Source of the DNA: Rhizobium sp. RU36D
GTDB lineage: Bacteria > Pseudomonadota > Alphaproteobacteria > Rhizobiales > Rhizobiaceae
DNA length: 64,000 nucleotides
Direction: 5' to 3'
NCBI RefSeq assembly: GCF_900176345.1
Contig: NZ_FWXU01000004.1
Span: 1 to 64,000 of the forward strand
Shown here: positions 29,345-37,682 of the stretch, in pieces
How positions within the stretch are numbered: the stretch's first letter is position 1
How the letters are laid out: every line of letters starts with the position of its first letter
Position numbers and translations under genes: made by a program
Notes under the pieces: generated by a model
The model's input: only the letters and a program-made list of their open reading frames with translations
What the model was told of the DNA's origin: nothing
Databases searched by the model: none

Positions 29345-29680
29345 TCAGCGTCTGCCGAAGGGCCTGACATCCTTGTGAAAATGCCGGAAATACGAGACCA
29401 CCTGCGCATGGCTGTTGGAATTCTGGCGGATATGAATGCCAAGCCGGCCGCTGCGGCACCAGCGCACGACGCCCTCGATCAGGCCCATGTCGTCATTCTC
29501 GACCGTGATCTTGCTGCCCGCCGCGGCATGCAGGCGCCCGAACAATTCAAGCGCAATGCCGGTGCGTGAGACATTCATGACCCGCGCATCGGCCTGCTGG
29601 TCGAAATACTTGACCTTGGAATCGATTCGGCAATGGCTGCGGCTGGAACCGCGGCTTTCCATCTTGAACCTGGGCTGCAT
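29345..29680 (-). CDS. PilZ-domain protein (111 aa)
   Basis: A stand-alone PilZ domain. The RxxxR motif is RGSSR near the N-terminus, and the second motif is NVSRTG with Asn for Asp. The ATG at 29680 was chosen because GGGAGG lies just upstream. It is the second PilZ protein in the window and lies about 120 bp upstream of cpdB, in the same direction but probably as a separate unit. A cyclic-di-GMP effector is likely; the target is unknown. Confidence 0.82.
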   Translation of the reverse strand: MQPRFKMESRGSSRSHCRIDSKVKYFDQQADARVMNVSRTGIALELFGRLHAAAGSKITVENDDMGLIEGVVRWCRSGRLGIHIRQNSNSHAQVVSYFRHFHKDVRPFGRR

Positions 29681-29805
29681 GGGTCCTCCCATCTGACGTT
29701 GCAAATCAGATGCGAACACTATCGGCAAAAGCTTGTTTCCCGTTGAATCCGATCGTTCAACTTGTTTCATTTCGCTCTCCCGCCAGGGGAAGAGAGCAGA
29801 GGCGG

Positions 29806-30294
29806 CTAAAGCCCGACATTCGGCCGGTCGATGATTTCCCGCAGCGCGAAGCTGGAATTGATCTTCACCACATGCGGCAGTGCCGAGAGCCAGTCCCGAT
29901 GGATCCGCTCGTAATCCTCCAGGTCCTTTGCCGCAACCCTCAAGATATAGTCGTATTCCCCTGACATCAGGTAGCAGACCAGCACGTTGGGACAGCGCTT
30001 CACCGCGGCCTCGAACTCGGTCAGCGTCTTCGCGAACTGGCCTGATAGCGAGATGTGGACGATCACCATCATCTTGTAGTCCAGCGCCTTGTGCGACAGG
30101 CGGGCGTGATAGCCGCTGATGGTGCCCGATCGCTCCAGGATGTCGAGGCGTCGCGAGCAGGCCGATGCGGAGAGGCCGACACGCTCGGCCAGCACAGCAT
30201 TTGAGATTCGGCCCTCCTGCTGCAAGGTGCGCATGATCGCAAGATCAATGGCGTCTGGCTGGTGGATTGGTGATTCCTTCGAAAATTTGTTCAT
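29806..30294 (-). CDS. aldR: Lrp/AsnC-family regulator of alanine dehydrogenase
   Basis: A 162-residue Lrp-type protein with an N-terminal HTH (ISNAVLAERVGLSASACSRR) and a C-terminal RAM/ACT domain (VCYLMSGEYDYILRV). It is divergent from ald (129 bp between), the standard arrangement for AldR-type regulators that activate ald in response to alanine. The intergenic region has a GCGAA/TTCGC half-site pair (30316-30341) that could be the operator, but this is weak evidence. Confidence 0.88.
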   Translation of the reverse strand: MNKFSKESPIHQPDAIDLAIMRTLQQEGRISNAVLAERVGLSASACSRRLDILERSGTISGYHARLSHKALDYKMMVIVHISLSGQFAKTLTEFEAAVKRCPNVLVCYLMSGEYDYILRVAAKDLEDYERIHRDWLSALPHVVKINSSFALREIIDRPNVGL

Positions 30295-30422
30295 GGACGC
30301 AATAATGTTCGAAAAGCGAAGGATCTGCAAACCCAATTCGCAAGGACATTCACCGGATTTTCTGGTTCCATTTGAGCCTTCAAGGAAACGGCCAAAAAGC
30401 CATAAAATGAGAGGAACGCTGT

Positions 30423-31541
30423 ATGCGTGTCGGTTGCCCGAAGGAAATCAAAAATCATGAATACCGGGTGGGCCTGACGCCCGCCGCCGTGCGCGAATAT
30501 GTCGCCCATGGCCATGATGTCCTGGTTGAGACCGGGGCTGGCGCCGGCATCGGCGCCGACGACAATGCCTATCGCACCGCCGGTGCGAAGATCGCCGCCA
30601 CGGCCAAGGACGTTTTCGAAAAGTCCGACATGATCGTCAAGGTCAAGGAGCCGCAGCCCTCCGAATGGGCGCAACTGCGCGACGGCCAGATCCTCTATAC
30701 CTATCTTCATCTCGCGCCCGATCCGGAACAGACCAAGGGCCTTCTCGCGTCAGGCGTCACCGCCGTGGCTTACGAGACGGTGACCGATGAGCGCGGCGGC
30801 CTGCCGCTGCTGGCGCCGATGTCCGAAGTCGCCGGACGCCTGGCCATCCAGGCCGGCGCGACCGCGCTGCAGAAGGCCAATGGCGGCCGCGGCATCCTGC
30901 TCGGCGGCGTGCCCGGCGTGCTGCCGGCCAAGGTTGCCGTCATCGGCGGCGGCGTCGTCGGTCTGCATGCGGCCAAGATGGCGGCAGGCCTGGGCGCCGA
31001 GGTCACGATCATCGATCGCTCGCTGCCGCGCCTGCGCCAACTGGACGATATCTTCGCCGGTCGCGTGCGCACGCTGTATTCGACCATTGATGCGTTGGAA
31101 CAGGAAGTCTTTGCCGCCGATCTCGTCATTGGTGCGGTGCTGATCCCCGGTGCTGCGGCACCCAAGCTCGTCACCCGCGAAATGCTGTCGGGCATGAAGA
31201 AGGGCGCTGTCATCGTAGACGTCGCCATCGATCAGGGCGGCTGCTTCGAGACGTCCCATGCCACGACGCATTCCGAGCCGACCTATGAGGTCGACGGCAT
31301 CGTGCATTATTGCGTCGCCAACATGCCGGGCGCCGTGCCGATCACCTCGGCTCACGCGCTGAACAATGCCACCCTCGTGCATGGCCTGGCGCTTGCCGAT
31401 CGCGGCCTGCGCGCCATTGCCGAAGACCGTCACCTGCGCAACGGCCTGAACATCCACAAGGGCCGCGTCACCAACAAGCCGGTGGCTGAAGCCCTGGGCT
31501 ACGAGGTTTCCGCTCCGGAAGCCGTGCTGAACGTCGCCTGA
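30423..31541 (+). CDS. ald: Alanine dehydrogenase
   Basis: A 372-residue NAD-dependent enzyme interconverting alanine with pyruvate and ammonia. Landmarks are the N-terminal [18 protein letters not shown], the HLAPDPEQ substrate-site segment, the [16 protein letters not shown]-binding Gly motif, and the QGGCFET segment. Length is the family's standard. It is controlled probably by the divergent Lrp regulator. A 9-bp palindrome lies 20 bp downstream. Confidence 0.97.
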   Translation: MRVGCPKEIKNHEYRVGLTPAAVREYVAHGHDVLVETGAGAGIGADDNAYRTAGAKIAATAKDVFEKSDMIVKVKEPQPSEWAQLRDGQILYTYLHLAPDPEQTKGLLASGVTAVAYETVTDERGGLPLLAPMSEVAGRLAIQAGATALQKANGGRGILLGGVPGVLPAKVAVIGGGVVGLHAAKMAAGLGAEVTIIDRSLPRLRQLDDIFAGRVRTLYSTIDALEQEVFAADLVIGAVLIPGAAAPKLVTREMLSGMKKGAVIVDVAIDQGGCFETSHATTHSEPTYEVDGIVHYCVANMPGAVPITSAHALNNATLVHGLALADRGLRAIAEDRHLRNGLNIHKGRVTNKPVAEALGYEVSAPEAVLNVA

Positions 31542-31560
31542 GACCGACACGATCATGGGA

Positions 31561-31583
31561 GATCCCGGCCATAAGCCGGGATC
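31561..31583 (+). terminator. 9-bp palindrome after ald, possible terminator
   Basis: GATCCCGGC and GCCGGGATC flank the loop CATAA. There is no T-run, so it may be a transcript-stabilising hairpin or a dispersed palindrome rather than a true intrinsic terminator. Confidence 0.45.
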
Positions 31584-31687
31584 CCCGCAAGGGGCGCCAC
31601 CCTACCGCTTGGACGCCCTTGCCTGTCATGAGCATGGTGGCATCGTGCAACCTCAAGCTAAGTTGAGGTCAAGCGGTTTTTTTCTCG

Positions 31688-32170
31688 TCAGGATATCGCG
31701 TCGATCCGCAGCTGATAGCAGTTGTTCCGGGCCGATCGCACATGGACATAGGCGACATCCTCCCGCTCAAGAAGGGTCGCAGCGCGGGCCGCGATATCTT
31801 CCGTCGCGGTTACCGCCCCGGTGCCGTAGACGATCCGGTCGTCCGCTCCATATCCGCGCACAATGTAATCGGGGCTCGACAGGATTTCCGGAAGCGCCGC
31901 TCCTCCCGCATGTTGTTCGCAAGGCTCTGCATGAAGGAAGATCGGCCCGGTCTCAGCATAAGGCTGAAGGGCGGGGAAGGGACGGTAGGCCAGAATGAGA
32001 TAGGGAGCGCCCGCGTCGATCATCCCAAGGCAATGCCGACAGGGCATGCCGCCGCCGGGCGAGATCTGCTGTTCCGGCGGCATGCCATAGGCATCGGCCG
32101 CACCGTTGCGATAGGCGGCTGCGATATCGGATGGCATGGCGATGAAGGTGATGGCGGGGCTTGAAGTCAT
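31688..32170 (-). CDS. DUF1203 protein
   Basis: A 160-residue cytoplasmic protein of the uncharacterised DUF1203 family. The CRHC pair (PCRHCLG, residues 43-49) and the IFLHAEPCEQH segment (Cys and His) are conserved-looking and could bind a metal. The C-terminus is a beta-strand-rich unit ending NNCYQLRI. No role is known. Neighbours are divergent (DUF4344) and convergent (ald), so context does not help. Confidence 0.8.
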   Translation of the reverse strand: MTSSPAITFIAMPSDIAAAYRNGAADAYGMPPEQQISPGGGMPCRHCLGMIDAGAPYLILAYRPFPALQPYAETGPIFLHAEPCEQHAGGAALPEILSSPDYIVRGYGADDRIVYGTGAVTATEDIAARAATLLEREDVAYVHVRSARNNCYQLRIDAIS

Positions 32171-32382
32171 TGACGTTCTCCTGGTTTCACCCAGTTTTGA
32201 TCAGCAATCCGGCGCAAGCCACCCGATTCCTGCAGCCCGATCCGTGCTAGATAGAGGCGCGTGTATCGCAGCCTATTTCCATTATTTTTAGCGTTGCCGG
32301 GCTAAGCTTGCGATCACGTCACGGGGTACGGGCAGGTGCACCCTCCCGTGAGTTTGGGGACACAGGGACTTCGGGGAACCAT

Positions 32383-33351
32383 ATGTCGAATAGGCGACTG
32401 CTTTTTGCCGTCTTGATGGCGGCGACGTTCTTTACCGCGTCGGGCCAAGCCCAGCACTTCGATAAGGGCGGGCCGCGCCAGGGCTCTGTCTTCATGCCGG
32501 GCTCGCCGGGAGGCGGTCCGGGGTCCGACACGGAGGAGCAGGAAAAGGAGCAGACCAAGGAGGCGCCCGGAGACGATTCCAGCAATGTCTCGGCTGAAAA
32601 CATGCCCAGCGAACTCAACGACGAGCAAAAGGAAGAGGTGGTCCAGTTCGTGATCGGCAACTCCACCTTCATCATGTTCCACGAGGCCGGCCATATGCTG
32701 ATCTCGGAACTGGGTCTTCCGGTCCTGGGGCGGGAGGAAGATGCGGTCGATACCCTCTCGGCCATCCTGCTTTTGGAAGGCCGTGACGAGACGCTGGACC
32801 AGGCGATCACAGATTCGGCTGATGGCTGGTTCCTGTCAGGCGAACAGATGGCCGAGGACGATGAATATGCCTTCTGGGACAGCCACGGCATCGATGACCA
32901 GCGCGCCTACCAAATCGTCTGCATGATGGTGGGCCATGACGCCGAAGGCTTCAAGGAATTCGCCGATTCGATCGAATATCCTCAGGATCGGCGGGAGGAA
33001 TGCGTCTCCGAATACGAGCAGGCCCGCAACAGTTGGTATACGCTCCTGAAGCCGCATCTCAATCCCGAAGGCAAGAAGTCCAAGATCGAGGTTGTTTACG
33101 AGAAACCGTCAACCGCGGATCAGAAGCCGGCAGCTGATCTGATCAAGGAATCCAAGCTGTTGGAACACGCCGCCGAGATGTTCGGTGATCTTTATCAGCT
33201 AAAGCCGGGCATCAAGTTTGTCGGCAAATCCTGCGGCGAACCCAATGCCTATTGGTATCCCGGCGAACGGCAGGTGACCTTCTGTTATGAACTGGCGCAA
33301 TACTACATCGCGCTCGACACCCAGTGGCACATCAACAATCCCGATGGGTGA
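32383..33351 (+). CDS. DUF4344 secreted metallopeptidase-like protein
   Basis: A 322-residue protein with a signal peptide (residues 1-23) and a low-complexity Gly/Pro/acidic segment (about 35-75). The catalytic-type domain follows, with the zinc motif HEAGH (HExxH) in FHEAGHMLI. Pairs of cysteines (CMMVG, EECVSE, KSCGEP and TFCYEL) suggest disulfides outside the cytoplasm. The ATG at 32383 gives an intact signal peptide. A zinc metallopeptidase activity is inferred from the motif; no substrate is known. Confidence 0.85.
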   Translation: MSNRRLLFAVLMAATFFTASGQAQHFDKGGPRQGSVFMPGSPGGGPGSDTEEQEKEQTKEAPGDDSSNVSAENMPSELNDEQKEEVVQFVIGNSTFIMFHEAGHMLISELGLPVLGREEDAVDTLSAILLLEGRDETLDQAITDSADGWFLSGEQMAEDDEYAFWDSHGIDDQRAYQIVCMMVGHDAEGFKEFADSIEYPQDRREECVSEYEQARNSWYTLLKPHLNPEGKKSKIEVVYEKPSTADQKPAADLIKESKLLEHAAEMFGDLYQLKPGIKFVGKSCGEPNAYWYPGERQVTFCYELAQYYIALDTQWHINNPDG

Positions 33352-33453
33352 GCTGTGAAACCGGTCGCCATCTTATCGATCGGCGGCCGTGCTTCTGCGC
33401 TCGTCTCTGGTGATGCGTTTGTTCCTAAACTGGGGAACAGTTGCGGGAGGCAC

Positions 33454-34881
33454 TCAGCGCCCGCCGTTTGAAAGGATCGTCAGCATCTCGCTGTCCGTGA
33501 GCGGCTCGACCATGGCGTTCCATGTCTCTACCGGCGAGAAGCCGAAACGCTGGTACAGCTGAAGCGCCCGCGGATGGTCGAGGCTGTTGGTCATGACGGA
33601 GACGCGCTTGGGATTGGAGTGCCAGACGGCATAGAGCGCCTGCAGCAGGAACCACTTGCCGAGCCCCAGGCCCAGCGCATGCTCCATCAGGCCGAAATAG
33701 GAAAGCTCGGTAAAATCAGGGCTCTCGACCGAATATTCGAAGAAGCCCGCCGGTGCGCCGTTGACGTAGAGTACACAGATGCAGACCTTGGGGTCGTGGA
33801 TTACCTTGCGCAGTTCCTCGTCGCTCATCCTCAGCCGCTTGGTCCAGTGCCAGCGGGCACCAACCTCACGCTGCAGGTAGCGATAGAAAGGCAAGGGGAT
33901 TTCGACGGCCCGCATGATCGCCGTCTGGATATTGACCGGTACCGGCAGGCTGATCTTCGGCGGTGCCGTCATTTCAAGGCGGGTGACATGGGCCGTCAGC
34001 GGCCCATGGGGGCCTACCGCAACCGGCTCGGCAGGGCCGGTAACAACAGGCGTTTCAGCCTTGCCGCCCCATTCGGACCAGGAGCCGTCATAAAGGGCGT
34101 TGTCGGTATGCCCCAGGGATTCCAGCGCGAGCGTGATGACAGCCGCCGTGACGCCTGAGCCACAGCTCGTCACAACCGGTTTCTTCAGATCGATGCCGGC
34201 ATCGGCCAGGATTGCCCGCAATGACGCAAGATCCTTGAGCTTTCCGTTTTCCGATAGGGAAACGGCGGGCACGCTGCGGGCGCCCGGCATGTGGCCGGAG
34301 CGCATGCCGGCCCGGGGCTCCGCCTGCTCACCGGTGAAACGCGGGCCGGGCCGGGCATCGGCCACCTGGCGCGTCCCGTCATCGACGATCTGCCGCATCG
34401 CATCGAACGAGACGACGCGCTTGGCATTGAAATTGATATGGAAAACGGCCGGTGCGGGTTCCGGCAGGTCGGTCTGCAGCGGCCGTCCCTCGGCCTTCCA
34501 GCCATCGAGCCCGCCATCCAGCACATAGACGCGCTCGGCGCCCATCACCCGCAGCATCCACCACACACGGGGGGCGGAAAACATGCCGGGGCCATCATAG
34601 ACGACAATGGTGTCGGTCGCGGCGATGCCGAGCTTGCCGATCTCCTGCGCGAAGAACTCCGGCGAGGGCAGGGTGTGCGGCAGGCCGCTATCGACATCGG
34701 CGATCGCGTCCTGATCGAAGAAGACCGCGCCGGGGATGTGACCGGCGGCATATTCGGCCGCACCATTCCTGTTTTGCGCGGGCAGATACCAGGAGGCATC
34801 GACAATGCGGAACTCCGGCGCGCCAAGCTGTTTTTCAACCCAGTCTGCGGATACGACGAAACGGCTTTTTTCCGCGGTCAT
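33454..34881 (-). CDS. sseA: Sulfurtransferase (rhodanese)-GNAT acetyltransferase fusion
   Basis: A 475-residue protein. Residues 1-285 form a two-domain rhodanese of the 3-mercaptopyruvate sulfurtransferase type. The catalytic Cys240 is in the loop CGSGVTA, and the domain ends at the typical YDGSWSEWG. Residues about 304-475 are a separate GNAT acetyltransferase domain (FGLMEHALGLGLGKWFL is the acetyl-CoA-binding region). A short linker (about 285-303) joins them with no stop, and the internal Met304 has no strong ribosome-binding site. In related bacteria as I recall, the two are separate genes. It is the last gene of a cysK-alaX-sseA unit. Confidence 0.88.
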   Translation of the reverse strand: MTAEKSRFVVSADWVEKQLGAPEFRIVDASWYLPAQNRNGAAEYAAGHIPGAVFFDQDAIADVDSGLPHTLPSPEFFAQEIGKLGIAATDTIVVYDGPGMFSAPRVWWMLRVMGAERVYVLDGGLDGWKAEGRPLQTDLPEPAPAVFHINFNAKRVVSFDAMRQIVDDGTRQVADARPGPRFTGEQAEPRAGMRSGHMPGARSVPAVSLSENGKLKDLASLRAILADAGIDLKKPVVTSCGSGVTAAVITLALESLGHTDNALYDGSWSEWGGKAETPVVTGPAEPVAVGPHGPLTAHVTRLEMTAPPKISLPVPVNIQTAIMRAVEIPLPFYRYLQREVGARWHWTKRLRMSDEELRKVIHDPKVCICVLYVNGAPAGFFEYSVESPDFTELSYFGLMEHALGLGLGKWFLLQALYAVWHSNPKRVSVMTNSLDHPRALQLYQRFGFSPVETWNAMVEPLTDSEMLTILSNGGR

Positions 34882-34902
34882 GATGCACTCCCTTGCCTAT
34901 TG

Positions 34903-35640
34903 TCAGGCAAGGTCGCCGGCTGCTCCGAAGCGAATGCGGAACCGGCGGTTCTCCTTGCCCTTTTTCTCGATCTTGGCGATATGAATCGCGCCGACCTCCT
35001 GGGTTTCGGAAACATGTGTGCCGCCGCAGGGCTGGCTGTCAACGGATGAATTTTCGCCGATGCAGACCAGGCTGACCCTTCCCAGACCTACAGGCGGCCG
35101 GACATTCTTGGATTTGACGATGCCGGGATTGGCAATCAGTTCTTCATCCGTGATCCATTGCACATAGACCGGATGGTTTTCCGCGACGAGCCGCATCAGG
35201 TCCGCGGTCACCTGATCCTTGTCGATCGTCTCCGACATGTCGAAGTCGACCCGGCTTTCCTCTTCGCCGACGGCAGCACCGGTGATCGGATAGGGGCAGA
35301 CGACGGAGAGAAGATGGCAGGCGGTGTGCATGCGCATCAGCCGGTAGCGGCGGTCCCAGTCCACATGCTGTACAAGGGTCTCGCCGACTTGCGGTCGCGC
35401 CTCGCCCTCGGCCGGAACATGCAGGATGATATCCTTGCTATCCCCGTGTCGCGTCTGGGCGAGCGCTATTTTTTGCCCGTCTTGGCGCTCCAGAAATCCC
35501 GTATCGCCGGGCTGCCCGCCAGAGGTGGCATAGAAACACGTACGGTCGAATTCGATCGCACCGTCCTCATGCACCGCCGTTACCACCGCCTCCAGGGTCG
35601 AAAGATAGAAATCGTCACGGTAGAGGGCGGTGGTGGGCAT
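34903..35640 (-). CDS. alaX: Alanyl-tRNA editing protein (AlaX type)
   Basis: A 245-residue free-standing editing factor that removes wrongly attached amino acids (Ser or Gly) from tRNA-Ala. The zinc ligands are visible as HTACH (HxxxH) and CGGTH (CxxxH). The N-terminal beta-barrel segment is like the AlaRS editing-domain partner. It lies 7 bp after cysK and 21 bp before the sulfurtransferase fusion, on one transcript. The link to sulfur metabolism is by position only. Confidence 0.9.
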   Translation of the reverse strand: MPTTALYRDDFYLSTLEAVVTAVHEDGAIEFDRTCFYATSGGQPGDTGFLERQDGQKIALAQTRHGDSKDIILHVPAEGEARPQVGETLVQHVDWDRRYRLMRMHTACHLLSVVCPYPITGAAVGEEESRVDFDMSETIDKDQVTADLMRLVAENHPVYVQWITDEELIANPGIVKSKNVRPPVGLGRVSLVCIGENSSVDSQPCGGTHVSETQEVGAIHIAKIEKKGKENRRFRIRFGAAGDLA

Positions 35641-35647
35641 GCGTCAC

Positions 35648-36685
35648 TCAAATCGGTTCGAAGGGGACTGCATATTCGGTCGCTGCCTCCATCCAGGTCG
35701 GAACCGGCAGGTTCTTGGACCGCAGGAAATCCGGATTGAAGAGCTTGGACTGGTAGCGGTTGCCGTAGTCGCACAGGATGGTCACGATGGTATGGCCCGG
35801 ACCGAGATCGCGTGCAAGGCGGATTGCGCCTGCGATATTGATGCCTGAGGAGCCGCCGAGGCACAGACCCTCGTTTTCAACGAGGTCGAAGACGATGTCG
35901 AGCGCCTCGGAATCCGGGATCTGATAGGCGAAGTCAGGGGTAAAGCCTTCGAGATTGGCAGTAATGCGGCCTTGGCCGATGCCTTCCGTGATCGAAGAGC
36001 CCGAGGACTTGAGCTCGCCGTTCTTGTAATATTCGTAAAGCGCTGCACCCTCGGGGTCGGCAATGCCGATCTTGACCCCAGGCTTCAGGTTGCGCAGACC
36101 AATGCCGGTGCCGGCCAGCGTGCCGCCCGATCCGACGGCGCAGATGAAGCCATCCACTTCGCCTGCGGTCTGCTTGTAGATTTCGCGGGCGGTCGTGGCG
36201 ATATGGGCGTCCCGATTGACAGTGTTGTCGAACTGGTTGGCCCAGATCGCGCCATTCGGCTCGGTCTTCGCCAGCTGCGCGGCAAGTCGTCCCGAGAGCT
36301 TCACGTAATTGTTGGGGTTCTTGTAGGGAACGGCCGGTACTTCGACCAGCTCCGCGCCCAGCAGCCTCAGGGCATCCTTTTTTTCCTGGCTCTGGGTTTC
36401 CGGAATGACGATCACGGTGCGATAGCCCAGCGCCTTGGCGACTAGCGTCAGGCCGATGCCGGTATTGCCGGCCGTGCCCTCGACGATCACGCCGCCCGGC
36501 CGCAGCAAGCCCTTCTTTTCTGCATCGCGAATGATGAACAGCGCCGCGCGGTCCTTGACCGACTGGCCGGGGTTCAGGAATTCCGCCTTGCCCAAGATGG
36601 TGCAGCCCGTTGCCTGCGATGCGCCTTTCAGCCGGATCAATGGCGTATTGCCGATTGCGTCGAGTACGGAGGGGTGGAATGCCAT
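35648..36685 (-). CDS. cysK: Cysteine synthase A (O-acetylserine sulfhydrylase)
   Basis: A 345-residue PLP enzyme making cysteine from O-acetylserine and sulfide. Visible motifs are GNTPLIRLKG, the PLP lysine in GQSVKDRAA, the GTAGNTG substrate loop and GSGGTLAG phosphate-binding loop, and GGSSGIN near the end. The ATG at 36685 gives MAFHPSVLDAIGNTP; the frame is open 90 bp further but that part is not conserved-looking. It heads a likely operon with alaX and the sulfurtransferase fusion. Confidence 0.93.
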   Translation of the reverse strand: MAFHPSVLDAIGNTPLIRLKGASQATGCTILGKAEFLNPGQSVKDRAALFIIRDAEKKGLLRPGGVIVEGTAGNTGIGLTLVAKALGYRTVIVIPETQSQEKKDALRLLGAELVEVPAVPYKNPNNYVKLSGRLAAQLAKTEPNGAIWANQFDNTVNRDAHIATTAREIYKQTAGEVDGFICAVGSGGTLAGTGIGLRNLKPGVKIGIADPEGAALYEYYKNGELKSSGSSITEGIGQGRITANLEGFTPDFAYQIPDSEALDIVFDLVENEGLCLGGSSGINIAGAIRLARDLGPGHTIVTILCDYGNRYQSKLFNPDFLRSKNLPVPTWMEAATEYAVPFEPI

Positions 36686-36896
36686 GATGTCTGCCTTTTC
36701 GCCTTGTGCGGACACTAGAACCAAATGCGCGGGAAAGAAAACCGGTGAGCCACGCGATTTCGTCTCTCTGAACAAAAATCATGCGGGCCGCGGCCAGCGC
36801 GGAATCGAAGCGGTGTTTTCGGCTTCAAGGCGCCGAAAGGCAAGGAATGGCATTTCATGCCGGGCCGGGGCGAGGGAAAATGCGTTCGGAGAATGC

Positions 36897-37343
36897 TTAA
36901 CTACGAAACGCTTCGGGAAAATCACAGTCTATCCCGAGCGGCGCAAAATGCTTGATATTGGCGGTGATCACCTTGAGGTCATAGGCCTTGGCTGTCGCTG
37001 CGACGAGAATATCGGCAAGGCCCGGATGAGTACCGCTCGCTGTCGCGGCCTCATCGAGGAGGCCTGCAATCCGGGCAACCACGGGATCGACGGGCAGGAT
37101 GCGGTCCCCGAAATTCTCGATGATGGAATCGAGCCATTCGTGCAGTCGCTGTGCCCGGTCGACGGCGCCGCGACGATGCAGCTTGCGCAGGCCCCTCTCG
37201 ACCTCCGCCAGTGTAAGGGCAGAGATATAGAGAAGTTCCGCCTGCTCCCTAAACCATGTTCTTGTTGCCTCTGATGGGGCGTGTTTCCGGTCTGGCGAAA
37301 AGAGCGAGATGATGTTGGTGTCGATAAGGAAGCCGCTACTCAA
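36897..37343 (-). CDS. vapC: PIN-domain toxin, VapC type
   Basis: A 148-residue ribonuclease toxin. The PIN active-site acidic residues are visible: Asp in LIDTNIIS, Glu in LTLAEVERGL, Asp in GLADILVAATA, and the C-terminal VITANIKHF. It overlaps the antitoxin gene by 8 bp, the usual translational coupling. Close to FitB/VapC PIN toxins by sequence. Substrate RNA unknown. Confidence 0.9.
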   Translation of the reverse strand: MSSGFLIDTNIISLFSPDRKHAPSEATRTWFREQAELLYISALTLAEVERGLRKLHRRGAVDRAQRLHEWLDSIIENFGDRILPVDPVVARIAGLLDEAATASGTHPGLADILVAATAKAYDLKVITANIKHFAPLGIDCDFPEAFRS

Positions 37344-37590
37344 GCTCGACGTCCCGTAACGGCGAAGGGTCGCGTTCGAGATCGGCCGGGCCGGGATAAG
37401 ACATCAGGAACTCGCCGAAGTCAGGCCTCCGCTTCGTCATCGCCCGTTTCGCCGCTTCCCCGGCTTCGACGCTGACCAACATGGCCGCTGGCTTCCCATG
37501 ACGGGTGATGGTGACGAACTCGCCGTTGGCTGCCTCATCCACGAGGCTGGCGAAACCCGCCTTGGCATCGGCAACACTCATGGTCGGCAT
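37336..37590 (-). CDS. vapB: Type II antitoxin, Phd/YefM-like
   Basis: An 84-residue antitoxin. The N-terminal Phd/YefM-like DNA-binding domain has SVADAKAGFASLVDEAANG and VTITRHGKPAAML. The C-terminal half (ERDPSPLRDVELE) is the likely toxin-binding tail. The start at 37590 was chosen because GGAG lies 8 nt upstream. A palindrome directly upstream is the probable autoregulatory operator. Overlaps the toxin gene by 8 bp. Confidence 0.88.
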   Translation of the reverse strand: MPTMSVADAKAGFASLVDEAANGEFVTITRHGKPAAMLVSVEAGEAAKRAMTKRRPDFGEFLMSYPGPADLERDPSPLRDVELE

Positions 37591-37601
37591 GCGGAGCTCC
37601 A

Positions 37602-37625
37602 AAATTGACTATATATGGTCAATTT
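37602..37625. promoter_or_regulatory. Operator/promoter of the toxin-antitoxin operon
   Basis: 8-bp arms AAATTGAC and GTCAATTT flank an 8-nt TATATATG spacer, directly upstream of the antitoxin ribosome-binding site. The symmetric TTGAC units and TATATA core fit an autorepressed promoter bound by the antitoxin-toxin complex. Confidence 0.7.
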
Positions 37626-37682
37626 AGCCAAGCGAAGTGCGTGGATCAAGGAGCCTGCAGTGAGGACTGTGTTTTCTCCTTG

